Source: Symbiodinium natans
Taxonomy: Eukaryota; Sar; Dinophyceae; Suessiales; Symbiodiniaceae
Length of the DNA stretch: 64,000 bases
Assembly: GCA_905221605.1 (NCBI GenBank)
Contig: CAJNDS010002612.1
Span: forward strand, 937,436 to 1,001,435
Direction of reading: 5' to 3'
The notes beneath the pieces were generated by a model. It was given only the letters and a program-made list of their open reading frames with translations, did no database searches and was not told where the DNA came from. Shown here in pieces: positions 1 to 10,989 of the stretch. The translations under genes and the position numbers were made by a program. Positions within the stretch are counted from its first letter, which is position 1. Every line of letters begins with the position of its first letter.

Positions 1-28
1 CCCTGAACCCTAAACCCCCAAAATGTAG

Positions 29-1243
29 ATCCCCACCTGGTTCTGGTCCAGGTTCACCGACCTCATGCCCACAAAGGAAGAGGCGCAGCGCGTGGGAGAG
101 ATACTGAAAGCAGGCCCGGGATTGGGGGGTTTAGGGTTTAGGGTTTAGGGTTTGGGGTTTAGGGGTTTAGGGGTTTAGGGGTTTAGGGGTTTAGGGGTTT
201 AGGGGTTTAGGGGTTTAGGGGTTTAGGGGTTTAGGGGTTTAGTGGTTTAGGGCTTTATAGGGTTTGGAAAGGAGGCCAGGGATCTTCAGGGCGGTTGTTG
301 GGGTTTAGGGGTTTCGGGGTTTGGGGTTCAGGGTTTGGTTTTTAGGGTTTCGGGTTTTGGGCTCTCGGCCTGAAGGTGGTCATGGGTGGTAGGAGATCAG
401 GAGGGGGGGAGGGGTTGACATCGAGATTGACAGCTGGAGATGCGCAGGTTACCGACGATTGTCGGGCCGATGGCGCAAGTCGGGTTTGCCAGTCGCTGTG
501 TCGCCACCCGAGAGAAAGGCCGGAAACATACAGATTGTCTTTTGGAAGCAGCCCATGCTGAAATGCAGAAGCGAGGACTGCCGCTGGCTAGCCAGTGGCA
601 CACGGACTGCCCCTGGTTAGGCGCAGCTGGCAAATCGGTGATTCCAAATATTGTTTTTTTTGTCCGGCCGGGAACCAGGCATTTGGTTGAAGCTCCGGAC
701 AATTTCAGCAGGCATAATTAGGCTGGTTTCATCTTTCTTTGCCCAGTGTAGACCGGTTTGGGCATCGCTTCGGTTTGCGGATTCACAAAGGGTCGATTGG
801 TCATCTGGTTGCCTTTCGATGTGGTTACCTTCCGTGCTACGTGCTTCATGACCAAGGTTTCCTGGCAGGGTCAGCCCTTTGGCTTCCTATCACATGGCAA
901 GCACTTCTGGGTCGCGCATTGGTTGCGAACGTTGATTCCCTGGCAGCTGAGCAAATTCAGGGGGAGGGCAGGGGAGGGGGACGGGAGGGGAGGAGGGGGA
1001 GGGGGGGGGAGGGGGAGGGGGGAGGGGAGGGGAGGGGAGGAGGGGGGAGGGGGGGGGAGGGGGGAGGGGAAGGGGAGGGGAGAGGGGATAGATTGTTTTT
1101 CTCGGTTTGGGTTTCGATGAAGGGGACTCATTGAACCCTGAACCACCTTGTAGGCACCTTCCCACGGCCTCTGCAGTACCAGAGGATCCTCGGATGTTAC
1201 GTGGGGATAGATGCAACATGCTATGCACTGCAAATACTCGAAG
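29..1243 (+). CDS. Two exons of an unidentified gene (partial)
   Basis: Exon 29-113 follows an AG and reads IPTWFWSRFTDLMPTKEEAQ and on to EILKA, ending in phase 1. Exon 1154-1243 follows TTGTAG and reads TFPRPLQYQRILGCYVGIDA and on to LQILE. Its first two bases complete the split codon as Gly. Both exon ends are followed by GCCC, suggesting GC donors (AG|GCCC). The intron between holds an 8-mer TTTAGGGG array and a purine-rich tract. The 5' end lies outside the window and no family is recognised. Phase agreement is the main support. Confidence 0.45.
118..245 (+). repeat. TTTAGGGG octamer array
   Basis: After a few 7-mer units the array switches to about 14 units of the 8-mer TTTAGGGG. It is the first of several places where a telomere variant is locally uniform. 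Confidence 0.9.
246..955. other. Weak open frames only
   Basis: Scattered single telomere units are followed by unique sequence. An open frame at 440-721 (93 codons, plus strand) and its minus-strand shadow are not clearly protein-like and lack good splice context. No gene is claimed. Confidence 0.4.
957..1089 (+). repeat. Purine-rich GGGGA/GGGAGG tract
   Basis: About 130 bases are almost pure G and A (GGGGAGGGG motifs). The long Pro-rich frames on the opposite strand here come from this composition. The tract could form G-quadruplexes. Confidence 0.85.
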
Positions 1244-1415
1244 GCCCAATCCCCAAACCCGAAACTCAAAACCCTAAACCGAAACAGTGGCTGTTCAAGC
1301 CATGGCGCTGTTGAGTGCAGACATTGCAAGCATCGCTCGCATGAAATGAACAATGGCTGCGGGGTTTAGGGCAAAGTTTAGGGTTATGGGGTTAGTAAAT
1401 TTAGTGTTTGGGATT

Positions 1416-1505
1416 TACTTGCAGGCTCATGGTACTGATTAACCAAATTCTAATTAACTGCATCTCCTCAATGGCCCAAATATGGTGAATATTGGGCTAC
1501 AGGTA
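1416..1505 (+). mobile_element. Family A element, degenerate copy
   Basis: The left arm TACTTGCAGGCTCATGGTAC resembles the family A terminal repeat TACTTGAAGGTTCATGGTAC. The right arm is not clear; the end may have been replaced by a CCCTAAA array at 1505. GC replaces GT at the usual donor position. Confidence 0.4.
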
Positions 1506-1734
1506 CCCTAAACCCTAAACCTTAAACCTTAAACCCTAAACCCTAAACCCTAAACTTTAAACCCTAAACCCTAAACCCTCAGCACACTTACACGTGGGTT
1601 TCGTAAGTGTCATGAACTTCCAAGCAGGGTTCCGGCCCATGATTCCCTTCATCCCAAGGGTGCCAACCCACCAAAAAGCAGGTGAAGAAAGCAGCCCAGG
1701 GCCGGCGGATACCCAGGCGTGAAGGGGGATTGCG

Positions 1735-2060
1735 GTTTAGGGTTCAGGGTTCAGGGTTCAGGGTTCAGGGTTTAGGGTTTAGGGTTTAGGGTTTAGGGCT
1801 TAGGGTTTAGGGTTTAGGGTTTAGGGTTTGGGGTTTGGGGTTTAGGGTTTAGGGTTTAGGGAGCCCTAACCCTAAACCCCAAGCCCGAAACTTCAGACCC
1901 CAGGGTCGCCACAGGCATAGATGCCACAGCCATATGGCCCTCTTGCTGCGAGACCTAGGAGAGCCAGGGGTTTCAGGGGTTTAGGGTTTAGGGTTTAGGG
2001 CTAGGGTTTAGGGTTTAGGGTTTAGGGTTTAGGGTTTAGGGTTTAGGGTTTGGGGTTCAG
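1735..2060 (+). repeat. Two TTTAGGG arrays flanking an exon-like segment
   Basis: Arrays at about 1735-1860 and 1977-2060 flank unique sequence at 1885-1967. That segment follows a CAG and is open in two frames; one reads VATGIDATAIWPSCCE, weakly echoing CYVGIDATCYA in the exon at 1154. It may be a related or decayed exon. Confidence 0.5.
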
Positions 2061-2326
2061 GCTTTCGGGTTTAGGGTTTAGGATATATGCCTTAAATTCT
2101 GATAATGTTAGGGTCCCTTTAATAAACCCCCCCCCCCAAATCTTGTTTTGGTCCCCGGGGTTTGGAGGGGTGGAAAAAAAGACGGGGTGCCAATAATGAA
2201 TTCTGGGGGTCTGGGGTCTGGGGGTCTGGGGGGGGGTCATCTGTCAGAGCAGACCCAGCAGACCAGTCTGGAGGCAGCTTAGCTTCTCTGTGTGCTTCTT
2301 GCTTGAGAGATGAAGCTCAATCTGTT

Positions 2327-3290
2327 GAAGAGGTTCTAGGTAAGGAAACCCTGCTCTCAGATCTCTGGCGGTTTCCTGAATTCCAGGATCCGAAGGCTGA
2401 AGTCTTAAGCTTCAGGGGTTCTTGTCTTGAGACTTAGACCAGGGCCCGAAGGCTGAAGTCTTAATCTTAAGGGACTCCTGTCTTGAGACTTAATTACAGG
2501 AAGCCATTTAAACTTAAGGCTTCTTGGTTCCCCCCCCTCCCTCGCCGAATTTATTATTGCCACCCTTTATTATTGTCATTTTGGAGGCCCGTAAGGGGGT
2601 ACCCTTGCCGGACTTGTTTTCGAGCTCCGGCGGATAAGGATTTTAGTAAGGAAACCTAGCTTTCAGACCTCTGCCGGCTTCCTGAATTCCAGGACCCGAA
2701 GGCTGAAGTCTTAAGCGAGACTTAGACCAGGACACGAAGGCTGAAGTCTTAAGCTTCAGGGAGCAGCCCTGAAACAGCAGTTTCTCGCAGCTCTGGAGCT
2801 GCAGCCGTAAGTCTTGCCCGGCTTCTGTGCTGCTCTGAGAGCAGGGGCCTCCGTAGCAAGGCTCTCTTTCTCAGCCTCTGGGAGCTGCAGCAACCTCAAA
2901 AGGCACCTGATACCTGCTTTCTCTGAAGAAACAGCCCTTCAACAGCAGTTCCTCGCAGCTCTGGAGCTGCAGCAATCTCAGAAGACAAGCACTCTCAAAC
3001 GAGATCTGCTTCTCTAAAGACTGAGCCTCGGAGCTCTTTCAAGCCAGCTCAGCTGAAAAGTCTTCTCTGCAATGGAACTCTTAAGCGATTCTCAGTAAAA
3101 TTTTCCATTCCAGGCTGGCAGAGTTTTATAATTACCACCCTTTATTATTATCATCGCACACCCCAAAATAGACTTGTTTACATACATCGGCCCGAAAACC
3201 TCCCGTAATGGAAAGTAGTCTTCGGCTGGACCCCTCTGGCCCGGCGAATTTTAGTATTACCACCCCAATTAAAAATGGGATTCTAACATT
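2327..3290 (+). repeat. Internally duplicated block
   Basis: Sequence around 2337-2480 (AAGGAAACC, TTCCTGAATTCCAGGA, GAAGGCTGAAGTCTTAA) recurs at 2645-2760. A second pair, AACAGCAG then CTCGCAGCTCTGGAGCTGCAG, occurs at 2772-2805 and 2942-2973. A CCACCCTTTATTATT segment occurs at 2560 and 3135. The block contains no telomere repeats. An open frame at 2814-3017 includes one copy and reads ETALQQQFLAALELQQSQK; whether it is translated is unknown. Confidence 0.7.
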
Positions 3291-3426
3291 AGGCATCTTA
3301 ATCTGAAATTAAGGTCCTAGCCCCTAAACTAGGTAGGCCCTTGGGACATTTTCTATTTTCCCTTATTGGGCTCGACAGGATCACATTCAGGAATCTGTTT
3401 TCAGAGGGTGTTAAGGGCCATCCTTG

Positions 3427-3510
3427 CCCTAAGCGCCTAAACCCTAAACCCTAAACCCTAAACCCTAAACCCTAAACCCTAAACCCTAATCCCTAATCCC
3501 TAAACCCTTA
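3427..3510 (-). repeat. CCCTAAA array
   Basis: About ten CCCTAAA units, the last few decaying to CCCTAAT, are followed at 3512 and 3606 by units in the opposite orientation. Confidence 0.9.
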
Positions 3511-4488
3511 GTTTAGGGTTCTGGGGCTCTGTGGACCTCGCTAGTTAGATCTCCCCGATTTGGCCGCTTTTTCTCGGTTGGCTCCGGGAGTCCTTGTTTG
3601 TGGTTTGGGGTTTAGGGTTTAGGGTTTAGGGTTTGGGGTTTAGGGTTTGGGGTTTAGGGTTTAGGATTTAGGATTTAGGGTTTGGGTTTAGGGTTTGGGG
3701 TTTCGAGGGCCCTTGTGATTCCTAGCTTGCCAAGAATTCAGAAAACGACTCTCCTTTTTCTGACCCTCACCCCCTCAATGTGGAGCCTCTGGCTATCACG
3801 CAGCCAGTACTGTAGGGTAGGGTGCTAAGGAAACCTTAAGCCCTAAATACTTTCCCAGACCCCTGAGAAATCCAGAAAGTAGAGAGCCCAAATAGTGCCC
3901 TGTACTATGCAACTATTGGGTCATTCTTAGGCCCCCTTAAGGGGGTCTGGGTAGCTCATCCTGCATCTTTGAATTTCGGGCTGGTTAAAGGCTCAACTTA
4001 AGAAACCTTTTAACCAGCGGTTTGGGGTTTAGGGTTGAGGGCTTAGGGTTTAGGACCTTTATTTGGTGTTTCCTGTCCTTAACGCAGTAGGTGACTTTCT
4101 TGGGACCTAGAAGACTTAAAATTCGACCTCAAGATTAACGGGCTACCGGGGTATTGTTCCAAAAGGCCCCTGCATTAACCGAGGAGCACCTGAAACAGGA
4201 GGCACATGTCGAACCGGCAATCTGCACTTTGATGGCCACCAGCGAAAAGGCTGCTTCCAAGGCAGCCTCGACATCGTTTAGGGTTTCGGGTTTAGGGTGT
4301 AGGGTTTGGGGTTTAGGTTTTCAGGTTGAGGTATGGGAGAGAAGGGAGAAGCATATAGGAGCATCGGGTCCCTTCCCCCCGTTGGACAACCCAAAACCCC
4401 TAAGCCCCAAAGCCCCTAAACCCTAAACCCTAAACCCTAAACCCTAAACCCTAAACCCTAAACCCATGAGAAACCAAGAGCCCCGCAG

Positions 4489-4585
4489 CTGCCACGTTAC
4501 GCTGCCACCACCAGGCCTTTCACACGCGCCTCATGGACAGCTGCTCGAGCAAGCAGCCGGCATGCAATTTCGGGAAAAAGGGAGG
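4489..4585 (+). CDS. Cys-containing exon, unidentified
   Basis: After CCCCGCAG the frame reads ATLRCHHQAFHTRLMDSCSS then KQPACNFGKKG. It ends GG before GTTTAGGG, so the donor would be the first telomere unit. Four cysteines in about 30 residues suggest a secreted or luminal domain. The other two frames are also open, so the frame is tentative. Confidence 0.4.
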
Positions 4586-4775
4586 GTTTAGGGTGTAGGG
4601 TTTAGGGTTTAGGGTTTAGGGTTTGGGGTTTAGGGTTTAGGGTTTAAGGTTTACGGTTTAGGGTTTAGGGTTTAGGGTTTAGGGTTTAGGGTTTAGGGTT
4701 AAGGGTTTAGGGGGGAACTAAAACCAAAAGCCCAACCGCACCCCCCAGGAACCCTAAACCCTTGAAACCCTAAAC

Positions 4776-4886
4776 CCTAAACCTGCATCCTGCTACGCTC
4801 TCGAACTCTCCTGGGACCCGAAGCCAGTGGCCGGCATTGTTTTAAGTTCAGGCCCCTTCGCTGGCGACTCATACGTCATCGATCTT
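4776..4886 (+). CDS. Exon-like segment, unidentified
   Basis: One frame reads SCYALELSWDPKPVAGIVLS then SGPFAGDSYVIDL and meets TAG in the following TTTAGGG. A CCCTAAA array abuts it upstream with no AG. If spliced, the acceptor may be the internal GAAG before CCAGTGGCC. The minus strand is also open over part of it. Confidence 0.35.
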
Positions 4887-5099
4887 TAGGGTTTAAGGGG
4901 TTCAAGGTTCAGGTTAACCCTAAACCCTAAAGCCCTAAACCCTAAGCCTTAAACCCTAAACCCCTAAAGGGGTTTGGGGCCAACAGGCCATGGTTTGTGG
5001 TTGCACTTTGAGCTCCAGGCCTTTCAAGGCAGGCGCTTTTTTTACTGTATTGCCACGGTTTAAGGTTTAGGGTTTAGGGGTTTAGGGTTTAGGGTTTGG

Positions 5100-5990
5100 A
5101 GTTTAGGGTTTGGGGTTCAGGGTGGTAAGTATATGGGGGTGTACGAACACCGAAGACCCCCAGAAAAGACCCCAACTAATTAGTAGGCCCTTTCTAATCT
5201 GGACCCAATAAGGTACCCTAACCGGAAACCCCAATATTCGTTTTTCCCAGCAAGTACTCCGAAGCCTGAACCCTCAATGTGCGTGATTATCTGCCTGACT
5301 AAGTAGGCAATCGGGATCTTTGCCGCTTCCCCCTTATCGGGGCTCTTAGCCCCGAACTTTAAAGCCCTTAACTGTCAATGTCTATATCTGCATGTGAATG
5401 TGTGTATACGTACAATATGTATATAAGAATATTTTGACGATAGTATTGCCAAGAACAATAATTGCTTGCAATGGTCACCAAACATAGGTGATGTTTACAT
5501 ATGCATAAACTAACCTGTACATGTAAATATACACAGACCATTTTCATACATGCGTCATATACTGGTTCAATAACAATGAGAACGCTAAACAACAGGGGGG
5601 GACGGGGAGGGGGGGGGGGGCTCAAACTGGAAGAGACGCCAAAAGCAAAACCACGATCTCCGACAAGTTCAACAGCTTTCTAAAGCTTTCTAAACAACTT
5701 AGCCAGCTTTTGCGATTGTGGTTCTTTTTCATGTGATGAGTGATGAGGACCATTGTTCCAACCCCACGTTTTTGTTTAGCATTGTTATTATTGGTGGTAG
5801 TAGTATTGTAAGATTCTTACTGTTGCTAGTAGTATGTGGGTTTAGGGTTTAGGGTTTCGGGTTCAGGGTTCAGGGTTTAGGGTTTAGGGTTTAGGTTGGT
5901 GACGCCCTGGTCTAGGGCTCCCTTCCTGAAGTTGCGCAGGCTCTGGGCTCCCTAAATACTCTAAATGCCCCAAACATCCTGAACACTCTA
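5100..5990. other. Sparse region, AT-rich stretch
   Basis: A family D-like fragment (GTGTACGAACACCGAAGACC) lies near 5139. An AT-rich stretch with ACATATG/TATATA motifs and a G-rich tract at 5596-5620 follow. Open frames at 5368-5683 lack supporting splice context. No gene is claimed. Confidence 0.4.
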
Positions 5991-5995
5991 AGCTT

Positions 5996-6095
5996 GGGAT
6001 GTTCCCCTTATATCAACAGTCCTTAATGGGGATTACAGTACGCCCTATGATAATCCTTATTAAGGACTGTTAGTACAAGGGGGAACATCCCAACT
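5996..6095. mobile_element. Near-perfect fold-back (family F)
   Basis: GGGATGTTCCCCTTATA at 5997 pairs with TACAAGGGGGAACATCCC ending near 6093, and ACAGTCCTTAA pairs with TTAAGGACTGT. The roughly 100-bp unit is almost wholly palindromic. Half-copies occur at 16688-16720 (GGGACTGGTCGTATAAGGGG then GAACATCCC) and near 33899 (GGGATGTTCCCTTTAGACTA then ACAGTCC). Confidence 0.75.
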
Positions 6096-6200
6096 TTAAC
6101 CTAAACCCTAAACCCTAAACCCCTTGTACAAGCCACTTCTTAAGGACTGGGTCTCTGGTTTGCTGATCTTTTCTCTGGCAATGGATGTCTTTGTCTTCAG

Positions 6201-6490
6201 CCCCGGATAAGATTTGGGTGAATGTGCGACCGCACCCCCTATCACCGCTTACGGGTTAGGCTTTAGGGCTAAACCCCTGAATCGTACCCTAAATCCTAAA
6301 CCCTAAACCTGCGCCTTTGTTTTTTCTCTGGCAACCACAGTTCAGAGAACCCCCGTGCACTGAAGCCTAAGCCCAGTCGACAAGGTTCAGCACGGAGGTC
6401 TTCCACGTCAGATACACGCGCATGAACAGTGGCTCCTACCACTTGGACGCTCGGACTGTCCCCAAAACCGGCCTGCCCAAACCCGAAGCC
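6201..6490 (+). CDS. Two exons of an unidentified gene
   Basis: Exon 6201-6254 follows a pyrimidine-rich acceptor (ATGTCTTTGTCTTCAG) and reads PDKIWVNVRPHPLSPLT before GTTAGG. The second, about 6375-6478, reads FSTEVFHVRYTRMNSGSYHL then DARTVPKTG. Its acceptor could be TAAG, CCCAG or ACAAG; TAAG|CC would match the incoming phase. A good pyrimidine tract and CACAG at 6311-6341 lie just upstream. The family is unknown. Confidence 0.45.
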
Positions 6491-6741
6491 CGAAACCCTA
6501 AACCTCTAACCCCTAAACCGTAAACCGTAAACCCTAAACCAGAAGCCCTATACCCCTTAGTAGCTGAATGAGTACACTTCACACCTTTAGGAGTACTACA
6601 GTCACCTATAGAACTGAAAGTGTGCACTTTTTTGGGGGCTCATGAACTCAGCAACTAAGACCAAAAACCCTAAACCCTAAACCCTAAACCCTAAACCCTA
6701 AACCCTTTGCACAGCCCAATGCACGCCGGGGGGGTAAACCC

Positions 6742-6815
6742 TAAACCCTAAACTCATGGAATCATGGCCCATGTCTGATGCCACCAGCCAAGACATCACC
6801 TTAATTCCCAGAATT
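6742..6815 (+). CDS. Short exon-like segment
   Basis: The frame reads ESWPMSDATSQDITLIPRI up to TAG in TTTAGGG. A CCCTAAA array abuts it upstream without an AG; CACCAG inside could serve as acceptor. Low certainty. Confidence 0.25.
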
Positions 6816-7101
6816 TAGGGTTTGTGGGTGGCTCAAGACCGCAGAGGATCGGGGAAATTGCGCTTGCGGACCTACTGCGCATTTGTTAGAAAAAAAGGGT
6901 ACCCTAAGCTCTAAACTCTAAACGGGTTCGTCCTGGTTCCAGGCGCCCTAGAGAAGGGTACGGCCTAAGCAGGCCGGGTGGGAATTCTGGCAGTTGGGGT
7001 TTGGGGTCTTTCAAACTCATGAAGAGCTCAACAAAAACCCAACCAACCACCCTAAACCCTGAACCCTAAACCCTCAACCCTAAACCCTAAACCCCACAAA
7101 G

Positions 7102-7185
7102 CCGCTCCTGAAGGTGGGTTTACGTGATATCACAGACCAGTCGGCATTGGCGGGCGCTAATGCCATGGACAGCTCCCGCGAGGCA
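7102..7185 (+). CDS. Exon, unidentified
   Basis: Follows CACAAAG and reads PLLKVGLRDITDQSALAGAN then AMDSSREA. The donor is GCA|GTTTAG, so the exon begins and ends in phase 0 (28 codons). The composition is clearly protein-like and the exon is flanked on both sides by telomere-type arrays. Confidence 0.5.
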
Positions 7186-7682
7186 GTTTAGCGGGTGTAG
7201 GGTGTAGGGTGCTAGGGTTTAGGGTTTAGGGTTTAGGGTTTAGGGGTTACTAGGGTTACTAGGGTTTGGATTTTGAGGCTTCAGGGTTTGGGGCTTAGGG
7301 CTCAGAGGGTTTAGGGTTTAGGACCCAGGCATTCCAGGTGTAGGGCCCTAAACCCTAAACCCTAAACCCCAAACTCTAGGGCCCAGGCATTCCAGGTCAG
7401 GGTGGTTTGGGTGATGGCCAGGCAGACAGTGAGTGTAGGTCGGGTCGCAAGGGTGAAGTCTGCCTGGGGGACTGTCTGGCTGGGGTCCCTAAACCCTGAA
7501 CGTTTGGAAGCCCTGGAACCCTAAAACCCTGAAAAACCATGAACCCCTGGAATCTTGAAACCCCGAAACCCTAAACCCTAAACCCTAAACCCCTGGAATC
7601 CTGAAACCCCGAAACCCCGAAACCCCGAACCCCTGAAACCCTGGAGCCATCCCTCCAAGTTTCTTGGGTCGGCCTGCTGCCG

Positions 7683-7753
7683 CGGTTTAGGGTTTAGGGT
7701 TTAGGGTTTAGGGTTTAGGGTTTAGGGTTTAGGGTTTAGGGTTTAGGGTTTAG
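7683..7753 (+). repeat. Perfect TTTAGGG array
   Basis: Ten uniform units lead directly into the left arm of a family C element at about 7754. Confidence 0.95.
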
Positions 7754-7836
7754 GCTGATTCTTTGTAGGGAGTGAGGGAATGAGGGCCCTATACAATCCC
7801 CTAAAAGGTACATATTCCCTCATTCCCTACTTAGGG
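7754..7836. mobile_element. Family C inverted-repeat element
   Basis: GATTCTTTGTAGGGAGTGAGGGAAT on the left pairs with ATTCCCTCATTCCCTACTTAGG on the right around a short loop. Other copies are at 29608, 51387, 54905, 55095 and 55742. The full terminal repeat, as seen at 51387, begins GTTCTTA and ends TAAGAACCAG. Confidence 0.7.
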
Positions 7837-7839
7837 GGC

Positions 7840-9300
7840 GGGAGAGGGGTGGGAGGGAGGGATGCAAAGAAGGGTTTAGGGAGGTTTCGGTTTAGAGGTT
7901 TAGGGGTTTAGGGGTTTAGGGGTTTAGGGTGTAATTCCGGTTCAGGCGGGCGGGGCTCTCCTAATGACGGTCCCTTCTGGGGGGTCCGGTTGCAACAGGG
8001 AGCCTTACATGTAGGATACCCAAAGGGATCATACTTTTTCAGAACTGCCCCCACGTGTTTGGGGGTTCTTGTTGTTCGAAATCCCCAAGCCCCAAACAGG
8101 CATCAGCTCTGAACCCTAAAGCCTTTTTCTCGGCTTTGTGGCTTCTCCAACCTACCCGACACCTCTGAAGGAAAGCAAACAGAGTTCAACCCTGAACCAC
8201 CGAAGAAGCCCTACACCTACATCTATACATGGGTCATGTAAAAGCCAGGCCCTAAGACTATGCCCCATTCCAACAAGGGCTACACGAAAACCTGGATCAT
8301 CCATAAAGCTACAGCAAGGGATGACTTTAAATTCACAACCCTAGACACCAAGTTTAACGTCCCAAATTTGAAAATGGCTAACACGACAACTCTCAACCCT
8401 CAGCCTAGTTCTACTCAGGTTTCAAGCAGGTGGTGACATGTGGCCTTGGTAAGCCCCGAAACCCCAAACCCCTTTCCTTTAGCCCTGAACCCTACAACCC
8501 TAAGCCTAAACCCTAAACCTTTTCCCTAAGTCTTCGGAAAGCCACGCCTCAGTCCCACTATCGGCGCTCCAACAGCGATCGCTTTATGCAACCGGCGCCC
8601 TGGTGTGCAAGGTGTATCCTCAACCCAAGAAGCCCTGTACACCCTATGGACCCTATGAACCCTAAATACTAAACACCGCATCAACCCTAAACACTGCAAA
8701 CCCTATACAAAACCCTATAAACCCTATAAGCACCATAATCCCCAGAAACCCTATTAAACCCTTCAGGCTTTATGTTGCAGGAGACTATGGGTTTGGAGTT
8801 TATAGGGCACTTGGGGTACTTAGGGTTTAGGCAGTCCACGAAATGTGGAAATGTTGTTGCGTTTGGGGGGTTTAGGGTTTAGGGTCTAGGGCTGGGGTTT
8901 AGGGTTTACGGTGTTTGCTGCCAGGGTTTAAGGTTGAGGCTTGAAGTCTGAGGGGTTTTCTGGGATGAATGTGAGTTTGGGAGGTGAAGGCAATTTTCCT
9001 TTTTTGCCTGCTGCATAGAATATGGAATTTGAGACAGAAGGGTTTTAAGACTACAGACTAAGAATCCATTCAAAAGAAAAAAACCCGGAGAATATGGAGG
9101 TGCCTAGAACCTGGAACACGAAACCCTGACCCCGATAATTATGTGACCGAACGAACTGTGCAGAGGGATTTAGGGTTTAGGGTTTAAAGGGGGCTGTGAC
9201 CCTCCGCCCACCCCAATTCACACAAACCGTTAAGTGCTGAGCAGGTTTAGGGTTTTGGGCCCAAAGCCCCAGACCCTCAACCCTAAACCCTCAACCCAAA
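7840..9300. other. Mostly non-coding, degenerate telomere units
   Basis: Scattered units plus an open frame at 8138-8344 (starts ASPTYPTPLKESKQ, Ser/Pro-rich). That frame has no clear acceptor or donor and may be chance. Around 8630-8770 CCCTATAAACC variants are common. Confidence 0.35.
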
Positions 9301-9320
9301 ACCCTAAAGCCTAAACCAAG

Positions 9321-9394
9321 GAGATGTCTGAGTCCAAGTCCACCCAGAGGGTCTTCCTCCACATCGACATGGCAGCCAAGCAGGCTTATACAGG
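9321..9394 (+). CDS. Exon with LHIDM motif
   Basis: After CCAAG the frame reads EMSESKSTQRVFLHIDMAAK then QAYT, ending GG|GTTTGG. The core LHIDMAAKQAY resembles LHVDMKAEAGF in the exon at 62997, so the two may encode copies of one domain. No family is named. Confidence 0.5.
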
Positions 9395-9611
9395 GTTTGG
9401 GGTTTTAAACCTTCCTAAACCCTGAACCCTATGCCCTAAACCCTAGGGTCTAGAGTCTCAGGGTGTAAAAAGGGATGGAGGCTTAGGGATTTGTAGGGTG
9501 CCTTTTTGCTATCAGGGGTTTAGGGTTTAGGGTCGTTCCGTACGTGCCTTGCTTAGGGGCTATGTGAGGTAATAACATAGTAGAGGTGTAAAAGGGACGA
9601 TCACAAGTGAA

Positions 9612-9727
9612 TGTGGGGGTTTACGATATCAAGGGACCCCGAATATAGACCGCCCAAACAGTAGGATTCCATTATAAAAAGCCTCAATATGGTACCCCGA
9701 ATTTCGGAAACCCGCCATATGGGTAAC
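9612..9727. mobile_element. Family D element
   Basis: GGGGGTTTACGATATCAAGG on the left pairs with TACCCCGAATTTCGGAAACC on the right. The inner part has an AAACAGTAGGATTCC segment shared with copies at 51225 and 62335. About 110 bp. Confidence 0.65.
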
Positions 9728-9788
9728 AAACGAAGCACCCGTGGCACGCCTAAACCCTGTAGACCCTATCAAGCATTGAATTGGGAGC

Positions 9789-9840
9789 TGTAACCTCTGA
9801 CCCCTAAACCCTAAACCCTAAACCCTAAACCCTAAACCCC
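9789..9840 (-). repeat. CCCTAAA array
   Basis: Seven units. A TTTAGGG array in the opposite direction follows at 9922. Confidence 0.9.
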
Positions 9841-10205
9841 AACCTCCCAAAAGCTTATATCCGACAGACCTCAAGTCGGCAACGCCCGAAACTCAGGAGG
9901 ATTGAGGGGATGTAAGGGAGGGGGTTTAGGGTTTAGGGTTTAGGGTTTAGGGGTTAGGGGTTAGGGGTTAGGGTTTGAGGGCTTAGGGCTCTAAAAACCC
10001 TAAACCCTAAGCCCGTAGGAACGGGGCTTCGGGGTCAGGGCCCAACAGATATGATAGTAGAAATTATCGTTCAGGGGCTCTTCCTTTCGCAAGCTCTAGA
10101 AGGCCAACCCAAAGCACGCCAGCTTGGGCCCTAAGGCCCGCAGCCCTAAACCCTAAACCCTAAACCCTAAACCCTGAACCCTGAACCCTAAACCCTAAAC
10201 CCTAA

Positions 10206-10290
10206 ACCGAAATGGCCCCGGTGTGTGAGCAGTGATGCACTGCATGCCATGAACCAGGTCCGTGAACTCAGACTTAGGGTTCATTGTGTA
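10206..10290 (+). CDS. Short exon-like segment
   Basis: The frame reads KWPRCVSSDALHAMNQVREL. A likely spliced core is TGAGCAG|TGATGCA to AACCAG|GTCCGT, encoding DALHAMNQ. Too short to identify. Confidence 0.3.
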
Positions 10291-10989
10291 GGGTGTGGGC
10301 TTTAGGGTTAGGGTTTAGGGTTTAGGGTTTAGGGTTTAGGGTTTAGGGTTTAGGGTTTAGGTTTTAGGGTTTAGGGTGTAGGGTTTAGGGTTTAGGGGTT
10401 GCTTAGGGTTTTTTCAGGGTCTTGGGTTTAGTCAGGAATTGCCTTGCACCGCAACAGTACTGCAGGTCACAGCATCCTCATTTCGGGCGAATACCTTTGC
10501 AGGACCTCGGCATTTCGAAGCCAAAACCCTGGACCCTAAACCGCCTGAACCCGGTTCAGGGTTTAGGGTTTAGGGTTTAGGGCTAAGCCCTAAACCCTAA
10601 ACCTTAAACCCTAAACCACCACAGGTTTCGGGCCTACAGAACCCGAAGCCTCTGTCTTGGCAGGCTATTGCAATTTCCAAGCCCTTATCGGATGCTTAGG
10701 CACCCTAAACCCTGAACCCTAAACCCCAAACCCCAAACCCCAAACCCTGAACCCTGAACCCTAAACCCTAAACCCTAAACCCTAAACCTCCCCAAACTTT
10801 TCTGGTTCCTGAAGTGGGTCACAGGGCTCCCTCCCCGCGAGCCCGGTCCTAAGAATGCCGGGCATAGGCTAGGGTTTAGGGTTTAGGTTTAGTGTTTAGG
10901 GTTAAGGGTTTAGGGCTTGGGGTTTAGGGTTTAGGGTTTAGGACTCAGGGTTTAGGACTTAGGGTTTAGGGTTTAGGGTTCAGCCCCAG

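Noticed and set aside
871-1353. Pro-rich minus-strand frame of 160 codons
   Set aside because: Translation of the GGGGA tract; the plus-strand exon at 1154 is better supported.
5368-5683. Overlapping 85- and 60-codon frames
   Set aside because: AT-rich low-complexity on one side and a G run on the other; no splice signals.
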